This document shows, piece after piece, positions 36,714 through 45,577 of a DNA stretch of 48,281 nucleotides (the first letter of the stretch is position 1; every line of letters starts with the position of its first letter). Source of the DNA: Bacteroidales bacterium (GTDB taxonomy: Bacteria; Bacteroidota; Bacteroidia; Bacteroidales; Bacteroidaceae); contig SUXO01000015.1 in assembly GCA_015060885.1 (NCBI GenBank), forward strand, positions 1 to 48,281, written 5' to 3'. The notes beneath the pieces are model-generated. The model worked only from the letters and a program-made list of their open reading frames with translations. It made no database searches and was not told where the DNA came from. Both the position numbers and the translations under genes were made by a program.

Positions 36714-38127
36714 ATGCATAGCTATGCAGCCCTCCTAGCAGATAGTTCACCCCGAAGAAGGTGAAAAGCATTACAAGGAAAGCCACAAGACAAAAACAGT
36801 GGAACACCACAGGGCGGGCCATAAAAGGCAAGGAACGGGTGTGAAAGCCAAACGAGCAGACAAAAAGAGTTATGAGAGCCCACACCTCTTTCGGGTCCCA
36901 CCCCCAATAACGCCCCCAGGCAATATCGGCCCAGGCTGCACCCATAAAGATGCCGGCAACGAGCAGCAGGGTGGCAAAATAAAGCATCGCACGCCCTGAA
37001 AGGGCAGCACTCTCCAAACGCTCGCGATTACCTTTCAGCCAATAGACGATGAGCGAAACAAGAGCATTCACAGCCAAGAGCCCTATAAGCAGATAAGAGC
37101 TTACGATAGTTATAACGTGCAGAGGCAACAACGGAGTGCGCAACACCGGCAGCACCCACCCCGACGAGGCAACACCGCTTGAAACAGATACCGCCCCACA
37201 CATAAGCGCATAGCAAAAAACTCCTAATGCCAAGCTGCGATTCTTGCGAAGGAATACCACCGACAAAAAGGCGCACCACGCAATAAACATCAGGACCTCG
37301 GCACCGGTTGAAACAGGAAAAACACCCGTATCGGCCCAACGGCGAATGCCAAAGTATGTAATTACACCAAACAGGAATAATGAAATAAAAATCATCTTCA
37401 ACATGCGATGGGAAGAGAAGCCCACATGCGGATAGCCCGTTGCATATAACAGTTTTGTCAAGGCTGCCTTTTGTGTGTTACGCGCTACAAGAACAAAAAG
37501 AAACCCAAGCACCGTAAGCAGATAGCCTGAATAGGTAATTGCCCTCCCCCACGGATCGTGGCTTACAAGGAGTGTCACGGCACCGTTATCGACATTGAAT
37601 ATACAGAAACGGAAGCCATCACGGCCGTAAACCTTGTTCATTGAGAGGCTTGCCTCTTCGCCATTGCCGGCAAGAGATTGCACCGCAATTGTGGCTATAT
37701 AGTCACGGGGTGAAACACCATCCTCATAATATTCCACTTCGCACGCCTGCAAAGTAACCTTGAACGGGAACTTCACAAGCGAGCCGTCGCCCTTCACAAA
37801 CATACTCGACGGCACAGTGCCCTCACAAAGAGTGAGAGTACCCCTTTCGGCTGTCATATAGGTGACAAATGCCCCCACAAGCACCACGGCGAGCGACAAG
37901 TGAAGAAAGAGAGCTGCCGCCACACGCCTCACAGGGGTAGAGAATATATAAATGACGGAAAAGAGAAAAAGCACGCCCCACAAGGCCACGAAAAACGGCG
38001 AGGAGTATATTGCATCGTGAGCGACAGCCGTTCCGTACACGGCACCTGCAATGGTAGAAACAACGAGCACCACAACGAGCAGTGCCGCTGCACCGAAAGA
38101 GATATATTTGAAAACTTTATTACACAT
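36712..38127 (-). CDS. ccsA: Cytochrome c biogenesis protein, CcsA/ResC-type haem lyase subunit (ResB-like N-terminus)
   Basis: A 471-residue membrane protein. The N-terminal 210 residues have three helices and an extracytoplasmic domain of the ResB/CcsB kind. The C-terminal part has about eight helices with the haem-binding tryptophan-rich motif WGRYWGWDPKEVWALIT near residue 400, plus conserved histidines. System II cytochrome c maturation carries haem across the membrane and attaches it to apocytochrome c. In gut Bacteroidales its usual client is the NrfHA nitrite reductase, which is not in this window. It starts 6 bases after mntP, so the two are one transcript. Confidence 0.85.
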   Translation of the reverse strand: MCNKVFKYISFGAAALLVVVLVVSTIAGAVYGTAVAHDAIYSSPFFVALWGVLFLFSVIYIFSTPVRRVAAALFLHLSLAVVLVGAFVTYMTAERGTLTLCEGTVPSSMFVKGDGSLVKFPFKVTLQACEVEYYEDGVSPRDYIATIAVQSLAGNGEEASLSMNKVYGRDGFRFCIFNVDNGAVTLLVSHDPWGRAITYSGYLLTVLGFLFVLVARNTQKAALTKLLYATGYPHVGFSSHRMLKMIFISLFLFGVITYFGIRRWADTGVFPVSTGAEVLMFIAWCAFLSVVFLRKNRSLALGVFCYALMCGAVSVSSGVASSGWVLPVLRTPLLPLHVITIVSSYLLIGLLAVNALVSLIVYWLKGNRERLESAALSGRAMLYFATLLLVAGIFMGAAWADIAWGRYWGWDPKEVWALITLFVCSFGFHTRSLPFMARPVVFHCFCLVAFLVMLFTFFGVNYLLGGLHSYA

Positions 38128-38133
38128 ACTACA

Positions 38134-38709
38134 TCAGGCCGACAGATGTTCCACAAGCACCTTCACACCAATGGCAATGAGTATTACCCCACCCCACAGT
38201 TCGGCGCGCAAGCGTTTAGCTATGCCCCCACCGCAGAATATCCCAAGAAAGAGGCCAAGCATAGACATTACAAACGAAACAAAGCCAATTGCCGCCAACG
38301 GATATAGAAGGTCGCCCAGCGCAGTTATACCCATACAGGAGAAAGAGACTCCCACAGCCAGGGCATCAATGCTTGTGGCAATTGCAAGAGTAAAAATAAC
38401 CTTCAAACGGCGGGGATTGAAAACACGCTCCTCTTCCTCTTTAAAGGAGTCCATAATCATACGCACACCAAGAAAGGCAAGTATGGCAAAGGCTATCCAA
38501 TGGTCGTAGCTCTCTATGAGATGGTGGAAACGGTCGGTTGCCAGCCACCCCACCAACGGATTGAACGCCTGGAAAAAACCGAACAGGAAAGCCATAGCAA
38601 GCATTGGTTTCCAACGCACACGACGATATATTATACCGCTTGCAATGGAAACAGCAAAGCAATCCATTGCAAGAGCCACAGCCAGGAACCATATATAAAG
38701 ATGTGTCAT
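38134..38709 (-). CDS. mntP: Manganese efflux pump MntP
   Basis: 191 residues from ATG 38709, the normal family length. Six membrane helices are arranged as two repeats. The hallmark aspartates lie in ALAMDCFAVSIASG (helix 1) and ATSIDALAVGVSFS (helix 4). It exports Mn2+ across the inner membrane. A longer frame from 38790 was rejected: it would begin upstream of the TActTTTG promoter at 38729-38736. No Mn riboswitch (yybP-ykoY type) is recognisable in the short leader. The cytochrome c biogenesis gene lies 6 bases downstream. Confidence 0.9.
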   Translation of the reverse strand: MTHLYIWFLAVALAMDCFAVSIASGIIYRRVRWKPMLAMAFLFGFFQAFNPLVGWLATDRFHHLIESYDHWIAFAILAFLGVRMIMDSFKEEEERVFNPRRLKVIFTLAIATSIDALAVGVSFSCMGITALGDLLYPLAAIGFVSFVMSMLGLFLGIFCGGGIAKRLRAELWGGVILIAIGVKVLVEHLSA

Positions 38710-38728
38710 AAAGCAAGCCACTTTTCCG

Positions 38729-38759
38729 CAAAAGTAGTCCATTTGCATTATATATGCAA
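38729..38759 (-). promoter_or_regulatory. Promoter of mntP-ccsA
   Basis: On the minus strand TTG (38757-38759) is followed, after 20 bases, by TACTTTTG (38729-38736), a full match to the Bacteroidales promoter. The 5' leader is only about 15 bases. Confidence 0.7.
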
Positions 38760-38844
38760 GCGCGCCACGTTGTTTAACTTCACCGGGCAAACGTGGACTT
38801 TATTGCACAAAAAGTGTGCAGAAAAAGAAAAAACGCAAAATTTA

Positions 38845-38874
38845 TTTGAAAACAGAAATTTTGACGTACCTTTG
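38845..38874 (+). promoter_or_regulatory. Promoter of ssrA
   Basis: TTTG (38845-38848), 18 bases, then TACCTTTG (38867-38874). Transcription would begin about 38881, leaving a short 5' trailer removed by RNase P to give the mature end at 38896. Confidence 0.75.
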
Positions 38875-38895
38875 CAACGGACATACAAAAATACC

Positions 38896-39291
38896 GGGGC
38901 TATCTGGATTTGACAGCGGGTAGAAAATGTATGTAAGCACGCAGTGCCTCGTCGGTTTGCACTATAATCTGAGCCGGCAAAGAATTATCTGGCGAAACAA
39001 ATTATGCTCTCGCTGCTTAATCGAAGTACAGTAGATTAGCTTTATTCCGGCACAAGGTGCCGGAACGGGACATCACCCGGACACTGTTGTTCCGAAGTAA
39101 TCCGATATGGTGGTGCAGGCAAATCGGGACTATCCGCAGCAGGCCTCGATGCTGTGGAGACATTTCAGAGGATAAGGCATAAGTTGGCGGTCTCGGTCTT
39201 GCTTATGCACGAAAACCCTACCGAAGACTAAGCGTGTAGAAAGCATATGGTTTCCTCGTTTGGACGAGGGTTCGACTCCCTCTAGCTCCAC
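38896..39291 (+). ncRNA. ssrA: Transfer-messenger RNA (tmRNA)
   Basis: A one-piece tmRNA of 396 bases for ribosome rescue. The acceptor stem forms between GGGGCTA (38896-38902) and TAGCTCC (39284-39290), with discriminator A at 39291. The T arm is GGACGAGGGTTCGACTCCC. The mRNA part encodes GETNYALAA, with resume codon GGC at 38991 and TAA at 39018-39020, followed by pseudoknot-forming sequence. CCA is not encoded. The tag is of the Bacteroides type. The AraC regulator begins 39 bases downstream. Confidence 0.96.
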
Positions 39292-39330
39292 AAGAAGAGA
39301 TTGACGGAACATATATCTCCGACAGCGGCT

Positions 39331-40197
39331 ATGAACAACGTATATTTGAAAAAGTTGCCCCAGCAGGGCTTTGCCACCACCCAATCATCATTGCACCAGT
39401 TCGTGCAACACTCCTACCAGATACAGCACACGTCAATATTCTACTGCGTAAGCGGTAAGGCACTTTTCACAATCGACGGGCAGAAGCACCGTTTCACACC
39501 CGGACAGATTATAATCTGCCCAAGCAATTCCAAGATTCTGTTGCTCGACATCACAAGCGACTTCTCGTCACGCCTGCTCGGCCTCACAAAACATATATGG
39601 CTGGCGGCACGCAGTTCTATGAGCCCCGAAGCTATGCAGACCATTGAAAGGCGCATACACCAGGGAGGCAACACCGAACTTGAAAGGGAATATATAGCCA
39701 ACGTGTTCAGGCAAATAGACATTATGAACACCGAAATAACCAGCAATGCCGAAAGCATCAACTTCTGCCAGCAGAACGTTATTCTCCTTGTAAACTCGCT
39801 ATTGCTCTACATACAGCACATAAACAAAGAGAACACCGCACCGGCAAAAGAGCATATACAGGAGGGCAAGGACAAGGTTTTCTACGAGTTCAGGATGCTA
39901 CTCACACAAAAGTTCCGCGAGGACCGCTCGGTGCAGTTCTATGCCGACGCTTTAAAGATTTCCACCCGACAGCTAAACTCGATATGCCAACGTTCGGGCG
40001 GACAGAATGCCAAAGAGATTATCGACCACTATACAATAATTGAGTTACAGGTGGCTCTGATGTACACCCACAAGAGTTTTCAGGAGCTTGTGAGCGAGTT
40101 CCACTTCCCCGACCAGTCGTACCTTAACCGCTATTTCAAGAGGCACACAGGTTTCTCGCTTTCGGAATTCAGAACAAACGGTGTAATGGTCGACTGA
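39331..40197 (+). CDS. AraC-family transcriptional regulator
   Basis: 288 residues from ATG 39331. The N-terminal half has a cupin-like ligand domain (SIFYCVSGKALFTIDGQKHRFTPGQIIICPSNSK). The C-terminal 100 residues form the double helix-turn-helix DNA-binding domain: FREDRSVQFYADALKISTRQLNSICQ, then FHFPDQSYLNRYFKRHTGFSLSEFR. The ligand and target genes cannot be deduced. No divergent or downstream target operon is adjacent. It lies directly behind ssrA and could be transcribed by read-through, since no terminator is seen between them. Confidence 0.88.
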   Translation: MNNVYLKKLPQQGFATTQSSLHQFVQHSYQIQHTSIFYCVSGKALFTIDGQKHRFTPGQIIICPSNSKILLLDITSDFSSRLLGLTKHIWLAARSSMSPEAMQTIERRIHQGGNTELEREYIANVFRQIDIMNTEITSNAESINFCQQNVILLVNSLLLYIQHINKENTAPAKEHIQEGKDKVFYEFRMLLTQKFREDRSVQFYADALKISTRQLNSICQRSGGQNAKEIIDHYTIIELQVALMYTHKSFQELVSEFHFPDQSYLNRYFKRHTGFSLSEFRTNGVMVD

Positions 40198-40211
40198 CCA
40201 TTACACCGTTT
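40176..40211. terminator. Terminator overlapping the AraC gene end, shared with the convergent DUF3467 gene
   Basis: A perfect 16-bp stem AAACGGTGTAATGGTC (40176-40191) and its complement (40196-40211) with a GACT loop. The TGA stop sits at the loop/right-arm border. A TCTTTC tail follows. The left arm is preceded by a few A's on the other strand. Confidence 0.75.
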
Positions 40212-40241
40212 CTTTCAAGCGTGTGTTATGTGTACCCGCGG

Positions 40242-40550
40242 CTACGCCTCGCCTTTGAAGGGTGACGAAGGCATAAAGTCCTGACGCTGTTCGGGCAAAC
40301 GTATCTCGCCGAACTGCGATTCATACTTTCGCAGGTTGTCCTGCAATGCAAATGCCAGACGTTTTGCGTGCTCGGGTGTCATTATTATGCGCGATTTCAC
40401 CTGTGCTTTTGCGACACCGGGTACAAGACGCACAAAATCAATCACAAATTCCGACGAAGAGTGTGCTATTACCGCAAGGTTCGAGTAAATGCCTTCGGCA
40501 ACCTCTTCTTTGAGTTCTATCTGCAATTGTCCCTCTTTCTTCATTTCCAT
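40242..40550 (-). CDS. DUF3467 domain-containing protein
   Basis: 102 residues from ATG 40550. The whole protein matches the small DUF3467 family: YSNLAVIAHSSSEFVIDFVRLVPGVAKAQVKSRIIMTPEHAKRLAFALQDNLRKYE. No signal or membrane segment is seen. Function unknown. It begins 2 bases after the FKBP stop, as third gene of glyS-FKBP-DUF3467. A longer frame from 40679 lies within the FKBP gene and was rejected. Confidence 0.85.
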   Translation of the reverse strand: MEMKKEGQLQIELKEEVAEGIYSNLAVIAHSSSEFVIDFVRLVPGVAKAQVKSRIIMTPEHAKRLAFALQDNLRKYESQFGEIRLPEQRQDFMPSSPFKGEA

Positions 40551-40552
40551 AA

Positions 40553-41125
40553 TTATTCGGTTTCTCCGTAATGTACAAAATCGACAAGGTTCACTGTAAA
40601 TATGAGCATTGAGCCTGCGGGGATATTGCCCGTAACGGTGGAGCCATAGCCAAGAACCGGCGGGATGTATATTTCCCATACATCGCCGCGCTGCATCTCC
40701 TGCAATGCTGTAACGAACCCCTGCACACAGGCATTCAGTTGCAACTCCACGGGAGTCTCCTTTTCGGGCACAAGCTCGCCGGTGTATGTCTCGTCGAATA
40801 TTGTTCCGTTGATTAGACGACCCGAATAGTTCACCGACACCACAGAGTTATAGGATGGATAGCCCGGCTCACTGCCCGACTGCTTCACCTTGCAATAGAC
40901 ATAGTAGTCGGCAGGCCAGGTGCGGCTCTCGTCGAGGCCGTATGCGAGGAACACTTTCCAGTCGCCGGAGGCATTCTCCCCGGCCTCGGCTGCTATTTTT
41001 GCCAAGCAGGCCTGGTTCTCGATAGCCCAAGTGTCGTATACCACGGCATCTTCGGTCTCGCTGCACGAAGTGAGCAGCAAGAGAGCGGGCAAAAGAAGGA
41101 GCAGTGTTCTTTTTATAAATCTCAT
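40553..41125 (-). CDS. FKBP-type peptidyl-prolyl isomerase lipoprotein
   Basis: A 190-residue protein. Signal peptide with lipobox (LLLLLPALLLLTSC, Cys about 21), so lipid-anchored in the envelope. The FKBP domain covers about residues 90-188: VVSVNYSGRLINGTIFDETY, VQGFVTALQEMQRGDVWEIYIPPVLGYGS and IPAGSMLIFTVNLVDF. The usual PPIase aromatic positions are mostly kept, so cis-trans prolyl isomerase activity is likely. It lies 15 bases after glyS and 2 bases before DUF3467. Confidence 0.9.
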   Translation of the reverse strand: MRFIKRTLLLLLPALLLLTSCSETEDAVVYDTWAIENQACLAKIAAEAGENASGDWKVFLAYGLDESRTWPADYYVYCKVKQSGSEPGYPSYNSVVSVNYSGRLINGTIFDETYTGELVPEKETPVELQLNACVQGFVTALQEMQRGDVWEIYIPPVLGYGSTVTGNIPAGSMLIFTVNLVDFVHYGETE

Positions 41126-41140
41126 AAGGGTTTATCTTTA

Positions 41141-42682
41141 TTAAGACAATTTCTTCAACAGCGATGTTATGCTCACGTTGTCCTGGATTATATTGCGCAG
41201 GTCGGTAATGGCAACACGGCGTTGCTCCATAGTGTCGCGCTCGCGCAAAGTAACCATTCCGTCTTCGAGTGTCTGGTGGTCCACTGTCACGCAGTAAGGA
41301 GTACCGATGGCATCCATACGACGGTAACGCTTGCCGATGGAGTCTTTCTCCTCGTAGTAGCAGTTGAAGTTGAATTTAAGGTCATTCATTATTTCGCGGG
41401 CCTTCTCGGGCAGACCGTCTTTCTTCACAAGAGGAAGAACTGCCAGTTTCACGGGAGCAAGTGCTGCGGGAAGGCGCAATACCACGCGCGACTCGCCGCT
41501 TTCGAGTACCTCTTCGCAGTACGAAGCACACATTATGCTCAGGAACATACGGTCAACACCGATAGATGTTTCAATAACATAGGGAGTGTAGCTTTCGTTT
41601 GTTTCGGGGTCGAAGTACTTGATGTTCTTGCCCGAATATTTCTCGTGCTGGCCGAGGTCGAAATTGGTACGTGAGTGGATACCCTCTACCTCCTTGAAGC
41701 CGAAAGGCATCTTGAACTCGATGTCGGTTGCGGCGTTGGCATAGTGGGCAAGTTTGTCGTGGTCGTGGAAACGGTACGATGCATCGCCGAAGCCAAGAGC
41801 CTTGTGCCAGGCAAGACGTGTCTCCTTCCACTTGTTGAACCATTCGAGCTCGCTGCCGGGACGAACAAAGAACTGCATCTCCATCTGCTCGAACTCGCGC
41901 ATACGGAATATGAACTGGCGGGCAACAATCTCGTTACGGAAGGCCTTACCTATCTGTGCAATACCGAAGGGCACGCGCATGCGGCCGGTCTTCTGCACGT
42001 TGAGATAGTTCACGAAGATACCCTGTGCTGTTTCGGGACGCAGGTATATCTTCATTGCAGCATCGGCGGTCGAGCCCATTTCGGTAGAGAACATAAGATT
42101 GAACTGGCGCACCTCGGTCCAGTTGCGGGTTCCCGAAATGGGGCATACAATCTCCTCGTCTATGATTATCTGACGGAGCTCGTCGAGGTCCATAGCGTTG
42201 AGTGCAGCCGCAAAACGTGTGTGCAGCGCGTCGCGCTTGCTCTTTTCGGCAAGCACCTTGGGGTTTGTTTCGAGGAAAAGTTCGCGGTTGAAAGAGTCGC
42301 CGAAACGCTTTGCGGCCTTTGCAGCCTCTTTCTCAATCTTTTCGTCATACTTCGCCAACTGCTCCTCGATGAGCACATCGGCGCGATAACGTTTCTTTGA
42401 ATCGCGGTTATCAATCAATGGATCGTTGAATGCATCAACGTGTCCCGAAGCCTTCCATATTGTGGGGTGCATAAAGATTGCAGAGTCGATACCTACAATA
42501 TTGTCGTGCAAAAGCACCATACTCTGCCACCAATATGTCTTTATATTGTTTTTCAGTTCAACACCCATCTGACCATAATCGTAAACAGCACCGAGGCCGT
42601 CATATATATCACTTGACGGGAATACGAAACCATACTCTTTACAGTGGGCTACCACTTTCTTAAATACATCTTCTTGAGCCAT
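41141..42682 (-). CDS. glyS: Glycine--tRNA ligase (dimeric type)
   Basis: A 513-residue class II synthetase charging tRNA-Gly, of the homodimeric (alpha2) type rather than the two-subunit alpha2beta2 form. Motifs: MHPTIWKASGHVDAFNDPL (motif 1 region), RPETAQGIFVNYLNV, FRNEIVARQFIFRMREFEQMEMQFF (motif 2), YVIETSIGVDRMFLSIM (motif 3). The anticodon-binding domain covers the last 110 residues. First gene of a three-gene minus-strand operon. A near-consensus promoter (TACTTTG, one base short of TAnnTTTG) lies at about 42708-42714. Confidence 0.95.
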   Translation of the reverse strand: MAQEDVFKKVVAHCKEYGFVFPSSDIYDGLGAVYDYGQMGVELKNNIKTYWWQSMVLLHDNIVGIDSAIFMHPTIWKASGHVDAFNDPLIDNRDSKKRYRADVLIEEQLAKYDEKIEKEAAKAAKRFGDSFNRELFLETNPKVLAEKSKRDALHTRFAAALNAMDLDELRQIIIDEEIVCPISGTRNWTEVRQFNLMFSTEMGSTADAAMKIYLRPETAQGIFVNYLNVQKTGRMRVPFGIAQIGKAFRNEIVARQFIFRMREFEQMEMQFFVRPGSELEWFNKWKETRLAWHKALGFGDASYRFHDHDKLAHYANAATDIEFKMPFGFKEVEGIHSRTNFDLGQHEKYSGKNIKYFDPETNESYTPYVIETSIGVDRMFLSIMCASYCEEVLESGESRVVLRLPAALAPVKLAVLPLVKKDGLPEKAREIMNDLKFNFNCYYEEKDSIGKRYRRMDAIGTPYCVTVDHQTLEDGMVTLRERDTMEQRRVAITDLRNIIQDNVSITSLLKKLS

Positions 42683-42852
42683 CTTTCTATATAAATTAAA
42701 TTTCTTGCAAAGTAAAGCATTTTTTGCCTAAAAACCTTGTTTTTGTCACATTATAATTGCAAAAATATGATAAAGCGGTGCAACAAGTTACAGCGTGCGG
42801 GAGATTGCAGGAAAAACAGTTGCAACTTTTTCGTTTTTAGACTATTTTGGAT

Positions 42853-42860
42853 TATATTTG
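42853..42860 (+). promoter_or_regulatory. -7 promoter element for the topoisomerase subunit gene
   Basis: TATATTTG matches TAnnTTTG, 55 bases before the ATG at 42916. No clear -33 box is seen. A frame opening at 42847 would start upstream of it and was rejected. Confidence 0.55.
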
Positions 42861-42915
42861 CATACATTACTTGAAGTATATTAAAGCAAGCAACGCCCGC
42901 ATAAGGTTTTTTGTT

Positions 42916-45564
42916 ATGGAATACAACGAATACGACGAAAATATCGAAGAAGTGGAGAACACCCCCGCAGAGGGTAGCGAGGAACACGCACATCACCAGC
43001 AGAAGGTATCGAGCGAGGATGTCACCCACAAGCTCACCGGTATGTACCAGAACTGGTTCCTCGATTACGCCTCATACGTAATTCTGGAACGCGCCGTGCC
43101 TCACCTTTACGACGGCCTCAAACCCGTGCAACGTCGCATTCTGCACGCAATGCGCGAACTCGACGACGGCCGTTACAACAAGGTGGCCAACGTTGTGGGA
43201 CACACCATGCAGTATCACCCGCACGGCGATGCCTCCATTGCCGGTGCACTTGTACAACTGGGACAGAAGGACCTGCTCATCGACTGCCAGGGAAACTGGG
43301 GAAACATTCTCACCGGTGACTCGGCTGCCGCTCCCCGATACATTGAAGCACGCCTCTCGCATTTTGCAAACGAAGTGGTATTCAACCCAAAGACCACCGA
43401 GTGGAAGATGTCCTACGACGGCCGCAACAAGGAGCCAATAACCCTGCCGGTAAAGTTCCCGTTGTTGCTTGTACAGGGTGTCGAGGGTATTGCCGTGGGC
43501 CTCTCATCCAAAATTCTGCCCCACAACTTCAACGAGGTGTGCGATGCGGCTGTTTCGTACCTTAAAAAGGAGCCCTTTGAGCTCTTCCCCGATTTCCAGA
43601 CAGGAGGCAGCATCGACGTGTCGCGCTACCACGACGGCGACCGCACAGGCCGTGTGCGCATAAGGGCCAAGATTACAAAATCGGAGGACAACAAGACACT
43701 TACAATATCGGAGATTCCGTTCGGCAAGACAACGCCGCTCGTAATTGAGTCGATACTCAAAGCCGTAGACAACGGCAAAATAAAGATACGCAAGGTCGAC
43801 GACAACACATCGGACAAAGTGGAGATACTTGTACACCTGGCACCGGGCGTTTCGTCGGACAAGACCATCGATGCACTCTACGCATTTACCGACTGCGAGA
43901 TAAGCATCACCCCCTGCTGCTGTGTGATTGACGACCACACGCCTCGTTTCCTCACCGTTAGCGACCTGTTGCGCCGCTCGGTCGACGGCACGAAGGAGCT
44001 GTTGCGTCAGGAGTTGCAGATACGCAAGGGCGAACTGCTCGAACAGCTGCACTTCGCCTCGCTCGAAAGCATCTTCATAGAGGAGCGCATATACAAGGAC
44101 AAGGAGTTCGAACAGGCAAAGGATATGGACACGGCACTCGCCCACATCGACCTGCGCCTCACCCCCTACAAGGAGAGTTTCATACGCGAAATAACACGCG
44201 ACGACCTCCTGCGCCTTATGGAGATAAAGATGGCACGCATACTGCGTTTCAACAAGGAGAAGGCCGAAGAGCTCATAGCACGCCTGCAAAGGGACATAAA
44301 GGAGATTGAAAAACAGCTTGGCCGTATGACCGAGGTGACCATAAAATGGTTCACGATGCTCAAAGAGAAGTACGGCAGCCGTTACCCGCGACAGACCGAG
44401 ATACGCAACTTCGACACCATTGTGGCTGCAAAGGTCATCGAAGCAAACCAGAAGCTTTACATAAACCGCGCCGAAGGATTTATAGGCACATCGCTCAAAA
44501 AAGACGAATTCGTGACCAACTGCTCCGAGATTGACGATGTAATACTCTTCTACAAGGATGGCAAGTACAAGGTGGTAAAGGTGAGCGAGAAACTCTTTGT
44601 GGGCAAGAATGTAATACACGTCGATGTGTTCAAGAAGAACGACAAGCGCACTATATACAATGTAGTCTACCGCGACGGGCGCAACGGCATACACTTCATA
44701 AAACGCTTTGCGGCAACCGGAATGACACGCGACCGCGAGTACGACGTGACACAAGGCACACCGGGCTCAAAGATAGCCTACTTCACCGCCAACCCCAACG
44801 GCGAGGCCGAAGTGATAAAGGTGCAGCTGAAACCCAACCCGCGCCTGCGTGTGGCAATACTGGAAAAGGATTTCAGCACCATAGCCATCAAAGGACGCCA
44901 GTCAATGGGCAACATACTCACAAAGAACGAGGTGCTGCGCATAACGCTGAAACGCCACGGAAGTTCCACCCTGGGTGGAAGGAAGGTGTGGTTCGACCGC
45001 GACATTCTGCGCATAAACTTCGACAACCACGGCGAATACCTGGGCGAGTTCCACAACGATGACAAGATACTCGCAATACGCAACAACGGCGAGTTCTACC
45101 TCTCGCCTGTCGACCTCAACAACCACTACGAGGACGACCTTATGGTGATTGAGAAGTTCGACCCCGCCAAGGTGTGGTCGGCTGCGCTACACGATGCGTC
45201 GCAACAGAACTTCCCCTATGTAAAGAGGTTCACGCTCGAAGCAAACGCCCGCCGACAGAACTGCCTGGGCGACAACAAGAACAACAAGCTAATATGGTTC
45301 ACCAGCACCGCATTCCCCCGCATACAGGTTATGTTCGGCGGCAACGACCAGTTCCGCGAACCGCTTGTGATTGAACTCGATGAATTCATTGGCGTAAAGA
45401 GCTTCAAGGCACGCGGCAAGCGACTCACCACATACGAGATTGACGAGATAATTGAGCTGGAACCCACAAAGTTCCCGCCCGAACCGGAACCCGTTGAGGA
45501 GCCGGCAATAGAAGAGCCCGAAGACAACGAGCCCGAACAACTCACGCTCTTCAACGAGGAGTAA
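42916..45564 (+). CDS. parC: Type IIA topoisomerase subunit A (topoisomerase IV ParC / gyrase A-like)
   Basis: 882 residues from ATG 42916. It has an acidic N-terminal extension (about 1-45). The breakage-reunion domain follows: YASYVILERAVPHLYDGLKPVQRRILHAM, then the active-site Tyr in AAPRYIEARLSHF (about residue 150), and a coiled-coil gate region (about 395-500). The C-terminal half is a beta-pinwheel for DNA wrapping. An acidic Glu/Pro tail (EPEPVEEPAIEEPED) closes it. It lacks the classical GyrA-box QRRGGKG as far as I can see, favouring topoisomerase IV (decatenation). The B subunit is not in the window. A DUF3316 gene follows 13 bases later. Confidence 0.88.
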   Translation: MEYNEYDENIEEVENTPAEGSEEHAHHQQKVSSEDVTHKLTGMYQNWFLDYASYVILERAVPHLYDGLKPVQRRILHAMRELDDGRYNKVANVVGHTMQYHPHGDASIAGALVQLGQKDLLIDCQGNWGNILTGDSAAAPRYIEARLSHFANEVVFNPKTTEWKMSYDGRNKEPITLPVKFPLLLVQGVEGIAVGLSSKILPHNFNEVCDAAVSYLKKEPFELFPDFQTGGSIDVSRYHDGDRTGRVRIRAKITKSEDNKTLTISEIPFGKTTPLVIESILKAVDNGKIKIRKVDDNTSDKVEILVHLAPGVSSDKTIDALYAFTDCEISITPCCCVIDDHTPRFLTVSDLLRRSVDGTKELLRQELQIRKGELLEQLHFASLESIFIEERIYKDKEFEQAKDMDTALAHIDLRLTPYKESFIREITRDDLLRLMEIKMARILRFNKEKAEELIARLQRDIKEIEKQLGRMTEVTIKWFTMLKEKYGSRYPRQTEIRNFDTIVAAKVIEANQKLYINRAEGFIGTSLKKDEFVTNCSEIDDVILFYKDGKYKVVKVSEKLFVGKNVIHVDVFKKNDKRTIYNVVYRDGRNGIHFIKRFAATGMTRDREYDVTQGTPGSKIAYFTANPNGEAEVIKVQLKPNPRLRVAILEKDFSTIAIKGRQSMGNILTKNEVLRITLKRHGSSTLGGRKVWFDRDILRINFDNHGEYLGEFHNDDKILAIRNNGEFYLSPVDLNNHYEDDLMVIEKFDPAKVWSAALHDASQQNFPYVKRFTLEANARRQNCLGDNKNNKLIWFTSTAFPRIQVMFGGNDQFREPLVIELDEFIGVKSFKARGKRLTTYEIDEIIELEPTKFPPEPEPVEEPAIEEPEDNEPEQLTLFNEE

Positions 45565-45577
45565 TATTGCAGACAGG

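Noticed and set aside
43504-44754. 416-residue minus-strand open frame opposite the topoisomerase gene
   Set aside because: A shadow of a strongly conserved gene. Its composition is Val/Cys/His-rich and no family pattern is visible.
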